Translations under genes and position numbers: made by a program
Part shown: piece by piece, positions 56,228-64,000 of the stretch
Layout of the letters: every line of letters starts with the position of its first letter
How positions within the stretch are numbered: position 1 is the first letter of the stretch
The notes under the pieces: model-generated
The model's input: the letters and a program-made list of their open reading frames with translations, nothing else
What the model was told of the DNA's origin: nothing
Databases searched by the model: none
From: a bacterium
Lineage (GTDB): Bacteria; Vulcanimicrobiota; Vulcanimicrobiia; Vulcanimicrobiales; Vulcanimicrobiaceae
NCBI GenBank assembly: GCA_021794205.1
Contig: JAJYRH010000001.1
Coordinates: forward strand, 186,001 to 250,000
DNA length: 64,000 nt
Direction: 5' to 3'

Positions 56228-56539
56228 GTGCTTCGGAACTTCAAGGCGGATCTCTTTAAGACGCTCGCGCACCCCGCGCGGATCCGCCTCCTCGATGCCC
56301 TTCGCGAGGGCGAAAAGACCGTCGTCGAGCTCCAACAGCTGCTCGACCTCGGCCAACCCTCGGTCTCCCAGCACCTTTCCACGCTCCGCGGTAAGGGGCT
56401 CGTCGTGGCCCGTCGCGAGGGGCTTTTCGTCCGCTATAGCGTCGCGGACCAGCGGCTCTGGGATATCCTCGATGCCGCGCGGGATTTTTGCGATCGGCTC
56501 CTGCGCGAGCAGCGCGCGAACTTCGAAGCGCAGAGCTAG
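56228..56539 (+). CDS. ArsR-family transcriptional regulator (Rv0081-like)
   Basis: 103 residues. Starts MLRNFKADLFKTLAHPARIRLLDAL and has the winged-helix core VVELQQLLDLGQPSVSQHLSTLRGKGLVVARREGLFVRYSV. The opening is close to that of Rv0081 of M. tuberculosis as I remember it. The metal-binding Cys pattern of ArsR/SmtB (ELCVCDL) is missing; only one Cys exists, near the C-terminus (DFCDRLL). The GTG directly follows the operator palindrome and a stop codon lies in frame upstream (56216), so no longer start is possible. Stop overlaps the hyfB start by 1 bp. Confidence 0.87.
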   Translation: MLRNFKADLFKTLAHPARIRLLDALREGEKTVVELQQLLDLGQPSVSQHLSTLRGKGLVVARREGLFVRYSVADQRLWDILDAARDFCDRLLREQRANFEAQS

Positions 56540-58410
56540 TGCGCGGTATACGCCTCTTCGCCTCGTCGTTGCTCGCTGCGCTCTCCGTGGCCGCGCTCGC
56601 CGCCGCCGCGTTCCCATTCGCGCCCGTCGTGGCACGCGCGCCGATCGTCGCGCGATATCTCACGCTCGATTTCGCGGTAACGCCGCTCGCACGTCCCTTC
56701 CTCGTCTTTCTCGCGCTCGGTGCGATCGTCGTCGCGATATGGAATCTCCAACGCGGCCGCGCCGCGTCAGGAATTCCGCTGGCCTGCTTTAGCGCGGCGA
56801 TGCTCGGGGTGCTGCTCGCACAATCGGTCTTTGCGTTTCTCCTGAGTTGGGAACTGATGTCGCTGATCTCTATCGCGATCGTCGCGACCGAGAGCGAACG
56901 GAAGAGCGTCCGTCGCGCCGCGTTCGCCTACGCGCTGGTGAGCCAACTCGGCGCCTTGGCGATGACGATTGCCTTTGCGATGCTCGCCGTTCATGCCGGC
57001 AGCGGCGCATTCACCGCAATCTCGAAAGCGGCGGCTTCGCTATCGGTTGCGCCGCGCGCGGGCATACTCGCGGGGCTCTTCATCGGGTTCGGTTCGAAAG
57101 CGGGACTCGTCCCACTACAATTCTGGTTGCCGCGCGCGCACCCGGCCGCGCCCGCCAACGCCTCGGCGTTGCTCTCGGGCGTGATGATCGAGCTCGCGCT
57201 CTACGCACTGACCTTGACGACGTTCGTCCTCGTCGCGCCGGTCGGAGCGACACCCGGCGTCATTCTACTGCTTGCGGGACTTGCGGGCGCACTCTTCGGC
57301 GGGCTCTATGCCGCCGTGGAGAGCGAATTGAAGCGCTTGCTCGCGTTCAGTTCGATCGAGCATATGGGCGTCATGGTCGCGGCGCTCGGTCTCGCGATCG
57401 TCGCTTCGGCAATGGGCTATCCGGTGTTGGCAACCCTCGCACTCGTGGCGATGCTCTTTCACGCGCTCAATCACACCGCGCTCAAGACGCTGCTTTTTCT
57501 CGGCGCGGGAACGGTGGTCGAGCGCCTGCATCACGTGACCGATCTCGACCGTCTGCGAGGGCTCGCCGCCGGGGCACTCAAACGCAGCGCACCATGGGTG
57601 CTCGTCGGCTGCATGGCGGCGGCCGCGTTACCTCCGAGCAATGCATTCGTTTCGGAGTGGCTCGTGTTGCACGGATTCATCGATGCGACGCTCTCGGGGA
57701 ACGCATCGCTCGCAACGCTCGGTTTGCTCGGCCTCCTCGCGCTCTTGCTCGGCGGAGGGCTCGCGGCGGCGGCCTTCGTCAAACTCTTTGGAATCGCGTT
57801 CGCGGGCGCTCCCGCCCCGGTTCGCGAGGACGAACGCCCCGAAACGTTCGATGCATCGGTGATGGCGTTGGCGCTCGGCGCGGCGATCGTGCTCGCGCTC
57901 GGACTCTTTCCGCTCGTCGTCCTCCATCCGCTTCTCGCGCTCGCATCGCAAATCGTCGGCGCGCGCGCAGTTGCGCTCGATTCGACGTTCGCCGGTGCGG
58001 CACGCCTGGCGTGGCTCGCGGCGATCCCGTTGCTATCGGCGTTGGGAGCCTGGTGGTACGGCCGGCGCGCGGCGCGACGAGACGCCCCCGTATGGGCCTG
58101 CGGTTCGGCGCTACCGGCACGTGCCTCGTATAGTGCCACGGCGCTGACGAAACCGCTCCGCGGCATCTTCGCCTTCGCGCTCTTTCCCGAGCGACATCGA
58201 ACGGTCGTCCCGGCAACCAGCGGTGATTTTCCGGCGCGGATCGAGTACGCGGTGAGCACGCGGGATTTGACGAGCGAAGCCGCGCGCGGCGTTGCGGCGT
58301 TCTCGCAGCGCCTCGTTCGTCGCTTGCGGGTCGTGCAATCGGGGCGGATGCGCGCGTATATCGCCTACGCCGCAATCGCTATCGCACTTGCGCTGGTGTT
58401 GGGACGATGA
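56539..58410 (+). CDS. hyfB: Hydrogenase membrane subunit HyfB/HycC-like (NuoL/M/N antiporter type)
   Basis: 623 residues, about fifteen hydrophobic helices. The Mrp-type proton-channel residues are visible: Glu in LLSWELMSL, Lys in GFGSKAGLVPLQFWLPRAHPA, Lys in SELKRLLAFSSIEHMGVM, and FHALNHTALKTLLFLGAG. Function is proton or sodium pumping coupled to the hydrogenase arm. The GTG at 56539 shares a base with the ArsR stop (TAGTG). ATGA overlap with hyfC. Confidence 0.88.
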   Translation: MRGIRLFASSLLAALSVAALAAAAFPFAPVVARAPIVARYLTLDFAVTPLARPFLVFLALGAIVVAIWNLQRGRAASGIPLACFSAAMLGVLLAQSVFAFLLSWELMSLISIAIVATESERKSVRRAAFAYALVSQLGALAMTIAFAMLAVHAGSGAFTAISKAAASLSVAPRAGILAGLFIGFGSKAGLVPLQFWLPRAHPAAPANASALLSGVMIELALYALTLTTFVLVAPVGATPGVILLLAGLAGALFGGLYAAVESELKRLLAFSSIEHMGVMVAALGLAIVASAMGYPVLATLALVAMLFHALNHTALKTLLFLGAGTVVERLHHVTDLDRLRGLAAGALKRSAPWVLVGCMAAAALPPSNAFVSEWLVLHGFIDATLSGNASLATLGLLGLLALLLGGGLAAAAFVKLFGIAFAGAPAPVREDERPETFDASVMALALGAAIVLALGLFPLVVLHPLLALASQIVGARAVALDSTFAGAARLAWLAAIPLLSALGAWWYGRRAARRDAPVWACGSALPARASYSATALTKPLRGIFAFALFPERHRTVVPATSGDFPARIEYAVSTRDLTSEAARGVAAFSQRLVRRLRVVQSGRMRAYIAYAAIAIALALVLGR

Positions 58411-59234
58411 GCGTCGTGCAAATACTGGCGATTCTCGCATTCGCTCCGTTATTACAGGGTGCGATCGCAAGCCTTCGGGCGAGGTTGAGCGGGCGTCCCG
58501 GCCCACCGTTCTTACAACCATATCGCGATCTTACCAAGCTGCTTCGCAAAGCGCCGCGAGCGGGACGGTTTGGTTCGCCGACCGGATTTCTTGCGGTGGG
58601 AATCGCCTTGGGAAGTTCGGTCGCGATCCTGTTCTTACTTCCCCAGGTATTTAGCGCGGGCGTCCGCGCGAACGCGCTCGACGTCGTCGCGCTCGTCCTG
58701 TTCTTCGCGCTCGGACGTGCGGCGATGGTCGTAGCCGCGCTCGATACCGGCTCGTCGTTTTCGGCGATGGCGGTGGGGAGAGAGATCGCCTTTGCCGCGA
58801 TCGTCGAAGCCCCGTTTCTCCTCGCGTTGCTCGCAGCGCGATCGACACAAGCGTCGGCGCTGCTCGCCGGCTCCGCCCTCTTCATCGTGCTGCTCTTCGA
58901 AACCGCACGCGTGCCGATCGACAATCAAGAAACGCATTACGAACTCACGATGATTCACGAAGGCATGCTGTTGGAGTATGCGGGGCCCGTCTTTGCGGCG
59001 TGGCAATACGCCGCGCAACTCCGCCAGGCCGCGATGGCGATCCTCGTCGCCTTCGTATTCGCGGGTTCCGGGCTTCCGGCGCCGCTCTGCTTGATCGCCG
59101 TCGCGGCGGCGATCCCGTTCGTCGAAGCCTTCCAAGCGAAGATGCGCCTCTTCGAGCTTCCGCATCTCGCGAGTGCGGCGACGTTGCTCGCCATCGCCGC
59201 GATGGGAATCGATATCATCGGAGCCGCGCGATGA
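58407..59234 (+). CDS. hyfC: Hydrogenase membrane anchor subunit HyfC/HycD-like (NuoH type)
   Basis: 275 residues, eight hydrophobic helices. Family signatures PFLQPYRDLTKLLRK (the start of NuoH/HycD proteins), VGREIAFAAIVEAPFLLALLA and VPIDNQETHYELTMIHEGMLLEYAG are all present. It couples the hydrophilic Fe-S/NiFe arm to the membrane arm. Overlaps both neighbours by ATGA. Confidence 0.92.
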   Translation: MSVVQILAILAFAPLLQGAIASLRARLSGRPGPPFLQPYRDLTKLLRKAPRAGRFGSPTGFLAVGIALGSSVAILFLLPQVFSAGVRANALDVVALVLFFALGRAAMVVAALDTGSSFSAMAVGREIAFAAIVEAPFLLALLAARSTQASALLAGSALFIVLLFETARVPIDNQETHYELTMIHEGMLLEYAGPVFAAWQYAAQLRQAAMAILVAFVFAGSGLPAPLCLIAVAAAIPFVEAFQAKMRLFELPHLASAATLLAIAAMGIDIIGAAR

Positions 59235-59833
59235 CGCTCCTCTTTCTATTCGCGCTCGCCGCGTTGGTCGTCGATGCGCGCATTCGTACGGCGTTGCTGG
59301 GATACGCACTGTTCACGGGAATCGCGCTCACGTTTTCCTATCCCGGCCTCGGAAATCCGCGAGCGCTCGCCGTCTTCGTCGCGCTCGCGTTCGTGAAAGT
59401 CGTCATCGGCCCGGCTTCGATACTTTGGCTCGAGAAACATAGCGGCTTGCGAAACGATCTTCGCCCCTCGTTCTCGCTGCCCGGACGCATCGCCATCGTG
59501 CTGCTCGCGCTCGGGCTCGCGCACCTCGCTGGGCGGCTACCCGCCTTTGCGGGAATTCACAATGTGGGGCTCGTCTTCTTCGCGTTAGCGACGAGCATCG
59601 CGGTGGTGATCGCGCATCGCAGTCTCATCGCCAACGCGATCGGGCTGCTTGCATTGGGAAGCACCGTCTCCTTAGCCGCCGTGGTTTTCGTCCCGCACGT
59701 TCCGATGAGCGCCGAACTCGCCGACACCTTCGATGCGGTGCTCGCAACGCTCGTCGGCCTTGCGATCGCACGGGAGATCGCACGTGAGAATCCCGAGCTC
59801 GACGTGCGTGCGATGCGGGAACTGCGCGGATGA
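59231..59833 (+). CDS. hyfE: Hydrogenase membrane subunit HyfE/HycP-like (NuoK type)
   Basis: 200 residues, about six hydrophobic segments and a short charged tail (ARENPELDVRAMRELRG). HyfE-like proteins occupy the place of NuoK/NuoJ. GIHNVGLVFFALATSIAVVIAHRSLIANAIGLLALGS includes the Glu-free helix pair of this family. ATG chosen for the ATGA overlap with hyfC; it likewise overlaps hyfF. Confidence 0.82.
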   Translation: MTLLFLFALAALVVDARIRTALLGYALFTGIALTFSYPGLGNPRALAVFVALAFVKVVIGPASILWLEKHSGLRNDLRPSFSLPGRIAIVLLALGLAHLAGRLPAFAGIHNVGLVFFALATSIAVVIAHRSLIANAIGLLALGSTVSLAAVVFVPHVPMSAELADTFDAVLATLVGLAIAREIARENPELDVRAMRELRG

Positions 59834-61254
59834 TCGCCGCCCTCACGCTCTTCCCGCTCGTCGCATTCGCGATCGCGGCGATCCCGAAGAAGCGCTCGTT
59901 GCGGCTTGCCGCGCGCGCCGCCTTTTCGGTCGCTATCGTTGCCGCAACGTTCGTACTCGCGTCGCGCCTCGATGCGCTCTCGGCGATCTTTGCCTGCATG
60001 GTATCGCTCTTGATGACGCTCGTCGTGCTCTTCGCAGGCGGGCTTTTCCCGTCGCCATCGCGCGATCATCGTCCACCATGGTCGCGCCCGGCGGCCTTCT
60101 TTCTTCTCGTCGGCGGATTTTGGAGTTCGATGCTGTTCGCCGTGACGGCGACCACCTTCGTCGGGCTCTGGGCGGGTATCACCGCGACGACGCTGGCGAC
60201 GACCTTTCTCGTCGCGCATCTCGGCGGACGTACGGCGCTCGAGGCGGCATGGAAGTATCTCATGCTCTGCAGTTTCGGCATCGCCGTAGCGTTGATCGGC
60301 GCGTTTATGCTCGCGCGCGCCGCCGGCGATGCGGGCATCCTCACCGGCGATCGCTTTTCTTGGAGCGTGCTCGCGTTGCACGGTGCGCGATTAAACGCAC
60401 CGCTCGCGCGAACGGGTCTCTTGCTGATGCTCGTTGGCTTTGCCACAAAGGCGGGGCTCGTTCCGATGCACGCCTGGCTTCCGGACGCACACGCCAAGGC
60501 GCCCGCTCCGGTCAGCGCGATGCTCTCCGGCTTATTGGTCTCCTGCGCTTTTTACGCGATCGTTCGCGTGCAGGGCATCACCCTGCATACCGATGCGGCG
60601 CCGCTCTTCGAACACGTGTTGCGCGACGGCGGCGCCCTCTCGTTGGTCCTCGGAGCGGCACTCATGCTCGCACAGCGCGATATCAAACGCTTGCTCTCCT
60701 ATTCCACCATCGAACACGCCGGAATCGTGGCGATCGCCTTAAGCCTCGCGACGCCGTTGGGCTATTTCGTCGCCCTCTACCATCTCATCGACCACGCCTT
60801 CGTGAAATCGCTCGCCTTTTTATGCGTCGGAGTGGTGCAGCAAGAGCAAGGGAGCACCTCGATGGGGCACATTCGCGACCTGCGCCATCGCCCTGCGGGG
60901 ATCGCGCTGCTCTTCGCTGCGATCGGTTTGGGCGGTCTGCCGCCGGGCGGACTCTTTATCTCCGAATTGCTCCTGATCGTCGCCTTGGTGAGCGGTGCGC
61001 ACTACGCGCTCGCGGTCGTCGCGGCCCTCGCGCTCCTCGTCGGCTTCGCCGCGCTCCTGCGCTTCGCAATTGAGAGTGCGGCGGGTACGCCGGTCGCGGC
61101 CGTCGAGCCGCCCGGCCCGCGTGCCCTCCTCATCTTCTCGAGTTTCGCGCTCTGGTGCGTTGGGGCCGGGGCGCTCGCCCTCGCGATCTTTCCGTTTCTC
61201 CCGCAGGCCGCGCGCCTGCTGGAACTCTCGCGAACGTTGGCGTCCGGTGGATAA
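59830..61254 (+). CDS. hyfF: Hydrogenase membrane subunit HyfF/HycQ-like (NuoL/M/N antiporter type)
   Basis: 474 residues, about thirteen helices. Second antiporter-like subunit of the complex. Motifs: GFATKAGLVPMHAWLPDAHAKAPAPVSAMLSG (channel Lys and the HAWLPDAH box), AQRDIKRLLSYSTIEHAGIVAI and YHLIDHAFVKSLAFLCVG. The TM5 Glu position near the N-terminus is less obvious than in HyfB (here a stretch with GGFWSSMLFAV). Overlaps hyfG by 8 bp. Confidence 0.9.
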   Translation: MIAALTLFPLVAFAIAAIPKKRSLRLAARAAFSVAIVAATFVLASRLDALSAIFACMVSLLMTLVVLFAGGLFPSPSRDHRPPWSRPAAFFLLVGGFWSSMLFAVTATTFVGLWAGITATTLATTFLVAHLGGRTALEAAWKYLMLCSFGIAVALIGAFMLARAAGDAGILTGDRFSWSVLALHGARLNAPLARTGLLLMLVGFATKAGLVPMHAWLPDAHAKAPAPVSAMLSGLLVSCAFYAIVRVQGITLHTDAAPLFEHVLRDGGALSLVLGAALMLAQRDIKRLLSYSTIEHAGIVAIALSLATPLGYFVALYHLIDHAFVKSLAFLCVGVVQQEQGSTSMGHIRDLRHRPAGIALLFAAIGLGGLPPGGLFISELLLIVALVSGAHYALAVVAALALLVGFAALLRFAIESAAGTPVAAVEPPGPRALLIFSSFALWCVGAGALALAIFPFLPQAARLLELSRTLASGG

Positions 61255-62656
61255 TCTCTATCGCGAGCGCCACGTCGCGCAAGCAGATCTCGCCGCTGCG
61301 TTCGATGACGTACTGCACGATGCGCTCCCGCTCGGCTGCTACGCGACGGAACGTACGGTGCGCACGCTCTCGCTCTCGCACGCCGGAGTGCTCGCATTGC
61401 TCACCCCCCTGCGGCCAGGAGAAGCGTGGGAATCGCTCTCGTCGCGCTATCCGCTTTTCGCCGATCACGAACGCGAGATGCTGGCGATGCAGGGGATAGA
61501 GCTTCGGTCGAGCCCAGATCGACGGCCGCTCTACTTCCGCTCCGACGCGATTCCCGAGGCGGTCGTTGCCGAGGGACGCGGCGTGAGCGCGGTGGTGGTC
61601 GGCCCCGTGCACGCGGGGATCATCGAACCGGGGCGCTTCACCATCAGTACCGGCGGCGAGAGCGTCGTGCATATCGACGCGCAGCTCTCGTATTCGCACC
61701 GCGCGCTCGAGCCGTGGTTTGAAGGGCGGCAGGCGCTCGCGCTCGCGCCGCAGGTCGCACGTGTCTGCGGAAACTGTAGTGTCGCTCGATCTTGGGCGTA
61801 CGCGCGCGCGCTCGAAGCGCTCGCCGGAGCCGAACTCGACGCCGCGACGGAATACGCGCGCTTGGCCCTCGCGGAGATGGAGCGAATCCACATCCATCTC
61901 TTCGATCTCGGAAGCATCGCAGCGGGCGCGGGATACGGCAGAGGAACGACCGCCGCGCTGGAATTGCGCGAACGGATCAACCAACTCAATCGTGTCGTCG
62001 GCGGCCATCGCTTGCTCTTCGATAGCATCGTGCCGGGTGGCATTCGCCCCGGAACGCTCGCCGATCCGGAAAATACGCGGGCGATCCTTCGCGCGATCCG
62101 CGACGACGCGCTGCGATTCGTCGATGCACTTCTTGCCAAACGTTCGGTCCTTCGACGTCTCGAGGGAGCAGGCATCGTCGAACGAGCGACGGCGCGCCGC
62201 TTCGGAGCGGTCGGGCCGAGCGCGCGTGCATCGGGAATCGCCTGCGACGTACGCGCGCTCGCTCCGTATGGGGCGTATCGCGAGTTCTCCTTCACCGAAG
62301 AGCGAGCGAGCGCGGGCGACGTATTCGCACGCAGCGAGGTGCGGCGGCGCGAAATAGAGCGCTCGTTCGATCTCCTCGAACGCGCTCTCCGCGCGATGGA
62401 GGGCGCCGCCGTACCGACGCCGATGGAACTCACCGTGCCCGAGGGCGTTCTTACGACCGTCGTGGAGGGAGCTCGCGGTGCCGAAAGTATCTCGCTCTCC
62501 GTTGCGGCGGAGGGCCGCGTCGGGCGGCTGCATATCATCTCGGCGGCATATCGAAACTGGCCGCTCGTAACGCGCGCGATGGAGGGGAATATCGTGCCGG
62601 ATTTCCCGCTCGTGAATAAAAGCTTCAATCTCTGCTATTCGTGTGTGGACCGCTGA
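61247..62656 (+). CDS. hyfG: Hydrogenase large subunit HyfG/HycE-like with CxxC motifs, truncated C-terminus
   Basis: 469 residues. A reduced NuoC-like N-terminal domain (FADHEREMLAMQGIEL, then SPDRRPLYF) is fused to the NiFe/NuoD domain, as in HycE. GPVHAGIIEPGRF and YSHRALEP are typical group 4. The L1 motif is RVCGNCSVARS, with both Cys and Arg in place of the usual His; the L2 motif is NLCYSCVDR, with both Cys and Asn-Leu in place of Asp-Pro. The stop directly follows this CxxCxxR, so the tail removed by the HycI-type protease is absent. GTG start, 8-bp overlap with hyfF. Confidence 0.9.
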   Translation: MDNLYRERHVAQADLAAAFDDVLHDALPLGCYATERTVRTLSLSHAGVLALLTPLRPGEAWESLSSRYPLFADHEREMLAMQGIELRSSPDRRPLYFRSDAIPEAVVAEGRGVSAVVVGPVHAGIIEPGRFTISTGGESVVHIDAQLSYSHRALEPWFEGRQALALAPQVARVCGNCSVARSWAYARALEALAGAELDAATEYARLALAEMERIHIHLFDLGSIAAGAGYGRGTTAALELRERINQLNRVVGGHRLLFDSIVPGGIRPGTLADPENTRAILRAIRDDALRFVDALLAKRSVLRRLEGAGIVERATARRFGAVGPSARASGIACDVRALAPYGAYREFSFTEERASAGDVFARSEVRRREIERSFDLLERALRAMEGAAVPTPMELTVPEGVLTTVVEGARGAESISLSVAAEGRVGRLHIISAAYRNWPLVTRAMEGNIVPDFPLVNKSFNLCYSCVDR

Positions 62657-62658
62657 CC

Positions 62659-63081
62659 GTGTCGCAAAAAAGCTTTGCCCGCTCGCTCGGCATCCGTCAT
62701 CTGGTCTGCGGCAGTTGTAACGGCTGCGAATTGGAGATGAACGCGCTCGCCGCGCCGCAGTACGATATCTCGCAAGAAGGCTGGAGCATCGTCGCCTCGC
62801 CGCGTCATGCCGATCTTCTCACCGTCACTGGACCAATGAGCGAGGCGATGCGCCTCGCCGCGCGCAGAACGCTCGATGCAACTGCGGAGCCGGTCGTCGT
62901 CGTTGCCGTCGGCGATTGTGCGAGCGGTGAAGGGACGTGGTGCGGCGCGGGGAGTGCCGGCGCCGGTGCCGGGCAAGAACTCCAGGCCTCGGTCGTTGTT
63001 CGCGGTTGCCCGCCCTCGCCCGATGCGATTCGCGAGGGCTTGCGAGCCGCTGCGACATTGCTCGACGGTAGGAATTCGTAA
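62659..63081 (+). CDS. hyfI: Hydrogenase small subunit HyfI/HycG-like (NuoB type)
   Basis: 140 residues from GTG 62659 (a GTG at 62641 inside hyfG is possible). Cys ligands for the proximal [4Fe-4S] cluster: LVCGSCNGCELEMNAL, VAVGDCASGEG and VRGCPPSPDAI. Typical of group 4 hydrogenases and NuoB. It lies 2 bp after hyfG and closes the cluster; in the M. tuberculosis locus the equivalent gene comes before the antiporter gene instead. Confidence 0.91.
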   Translation: MSQKSFARSLGIRHLVCGSCNGCELEMNALAAPQYDISQEGWSIVASPRHADLLTVTGPMSEAMRLAARRTLDATAEPVVVVAVGDCASGEGTWCGAGSAGAGAGQELQASVVVRGCPPSPDAIREGLRAAATLLDGRNS

Positions 63082-63111
63082 CGGCGTTCGCCAAGTAGAG
63101 AGGTCGCCCTT

Positions 63112-64000
63112 ATGCACCTCGACCTTTCCGTACTTCAAGCATCGTTCGATGCGCCCACGCTGACGCGGGGACGCGATTATTTCGAACGTCGTCGGGTATT
63201 GCAGCTCGAAGTCGGTGCCGAGGCGATCGACGCTCGCGTCATCGGGACGCAGCAACAGCCCTATTCCGTGCACATGCGTGCGGTCGGCTCGAACGGGACG
63301 ACGCGTCTGCTCGCTCGGTGCTCCTGCCCGGTTGGAAGTAACTGCAAGCACGCCGCGGCGGTCGCGCTCGCGGCGGTCGCCGCTCGTTCGACGGTGCGGA
63401 AACGCGATGCCGCCGATGGGGCGATCGAGAGCTGGATCGAGAACGTCAACGCCGTTACGGCAAATAAGCGGAGGGAGTTCCTGCGCGAACACGTGCGCTA
63501 CACGATTTCGATCGAAGAGCGGTTTTTCGTTCCTTCGTTCACCTTGCAAGCGTTCGTGGTGCCGATGCTGCGTAGCGGCGCGCTGGGAACCGCTCGCCGA
63601 TACGAACTTCAGCACCTCGCCGCGGGGAGCGCGAAACATCTCCAAGCGCTCGACCGAACGATCGGGCGCCTCGTCGGAGCGAGCGGCCTCCTCGGGGGCA
63701 TGAACGCGCTCTCGCCAACCATTCTGGGCACGCTGCTCGAATTGCTCGTCGAAAGCGAGCGCGCGCACTGGCAGACGCTCGAGAATGAAGCGCTGCGGCG
63801 CGAAGATGTGCTCGACGCGCGCATTGCGTGGCGCATCGACGAAGACGAGCGACAGCGCCCCCATCTTGTCACGCTTCCCGGAAGCGTGCTCGTCGGCGCG
63901 ATACCGCTCTGGTACGTCGATCCCGATCGCAACGTCGCGGGGCGCGCGCAGAGCGATCTCGCACCGGATCTCGCGGCGGTGCTCGCCGGAGCGCCCGCCA
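63112..64000 (+). CDS. SWIM zinc-finger protein, N-terminal part (probable SNF2/HepA-type helicase), runs off the window
   Basis: The frame is open from ATG 63112 to the right edge (at least 296 residues). The SWIM motif RCSCPVGSNCKHAAAVAL (CxCx5CxH) lies at about residues 69-86, after RGRDYFERRRVLQLEVG. SWIM fingers at this position usually precede a Snf2-type ATPase in the RapA/HepA-like helicases of bacteria; the helicase would lie beyond the window. AGAGAGG (about 63096-63102) precedes the ATG. It begins a new unit 30 bp after hyfI. Confidence 0.72.
   Translation, partial: MHLDLSVLQASFDAPTLTRGRDYFERRRVLQLEVGAEAIDARVIGTQQQPYSVHMRAVGSNGTTRLLARCSCPVGSNCKHAAAVALAAVAARSTVRKRDAADGAIESWIENVNAVTANKRREFLREHVRYTISIEERFFVPSFTLQAFVVPMLRSGALGTARRYELQHLAAGSAKHLQALDRTIGRLVGASGLLGGMNALSPTILGTLLELLVESERAHWQTLENEALRREDVLDARIAWRIDEDERQRPHLVTLPGSVLVGAIPLWYVDPDRNVAGRAQSDLAPDLAAVLAGAPA

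Noticed and set aside
56539-63081. Identity as respiratory complex I (nuo) or an Ehr-type complex without metal site
   Set aside because: The large subunit keeps both CxxC pairs that complex I NuoD and Ehr proteins lack, and nuoA, nuoE-G, nuoI and nuoJ are absent.

Overview
The window is GC-rich DNA with tightly packed genes, very common 1-8 bp stop/start overlaps (ATGA, GTGA, TTGA) and frequent GTG, TTG and even CTG starts. The cell looks like an aerobic, diderm heterotroph: a TonB-dependent receptor, a heptose-bisphosphate phosphatase, lipoproteins, aconitase, an AceEF pyruvate dehydrogenase and polyphosphate kinase are all present. The mix (giant BNR-propeller secreted proteins, betaine-type ABC transport, hydrogenase-like complex, DUF302 and DUF190 genes) would fit an uncultured, environmentally adapted lineage such as Eremiobacterota (WPS-2); that assignment is inference and no rRNA gene is present to settle it.

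Layout. 0-6.2 kb: end of an amino-acid permease coupled to an EgtD-type histidine methyltransferase, a complete four-gene betaine-type ABC importer on the opposite strand, and ppk1. 6.2-9.2 kb: a TonB-dependent receptor starting at a CTG codon. 9.2-9.8 kb: tandem and palindromic copies of a dispersed REP-like repeat, seen again near 18.4 and 47.0 kb. 9.8-18.4 kb: small housekeeping operons (EVE protein, cupin, BolA-glutaredoxin-rhodanese, quinone oxidoreductase, Nudix/metallo-beta-lactamase pair, RpiB-like protein, exported proteins). 18.4-20.7 kb: molybdate/tungstate-type ABC importer. 20.8-27.3 kb: operon TVP38-rnd-acnA-histidine decarboxylase-ACT protein, then a broken TMEM175-like gene. 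27.3-32.9 kb: aceEF, an EamA exporter and a secreted protein.

32.9-37.7 kb is accessory DNA: an AT-richer islet with two tiny genes (a 61-residue proline-tailed peptide and a 63-residue two-helix membrane protein), an integrase remnant, a DUF433/DUF5615 toxin-antitoxin pair, an ECF sigma/anti-sigma pair and an AAA/DUF4143 ATPase. 37.7-44.5 kb: an MFS transporter, a sugar operon (SDR, (alpha/alpha)6 glycosidase, DUF4432 epimerase) and a metallopeptidase-like lipoprotein. 44.6-49.4 kb: TPP riboswitch-thiC-gmhB, a lytic transglycosylase, a fluoride riboswitch with DUF190-crcB, and a photoactive-yellow-protein homologue. 49.5-55.8 kb: two tandem roughly 1000-residue BNR propeller proteins, followed by DUF302.

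56.2-63.1 kb holds the most notable system: an ArsR-type regulator translated from a probably leaderless mRNA whose -10 box lies in a perfect palindrome, followed without gaps by hyfB-hyfC-hyfE-hyfF-hyfG-hyfI-like genes for a membrane-bound group 4 [NiFe]-hydrogenase-like complex. It resembles the Mycobacterium tuberculosis Rv0081-Rv0087 locus. Its large subunit has both CxxC motifs, but its stop codon falls exactly where the maturation protease normally cuts, and no ferredoxin-type subunit is encoded. The window ends in a SWIM-finger protein that runs off the edge.
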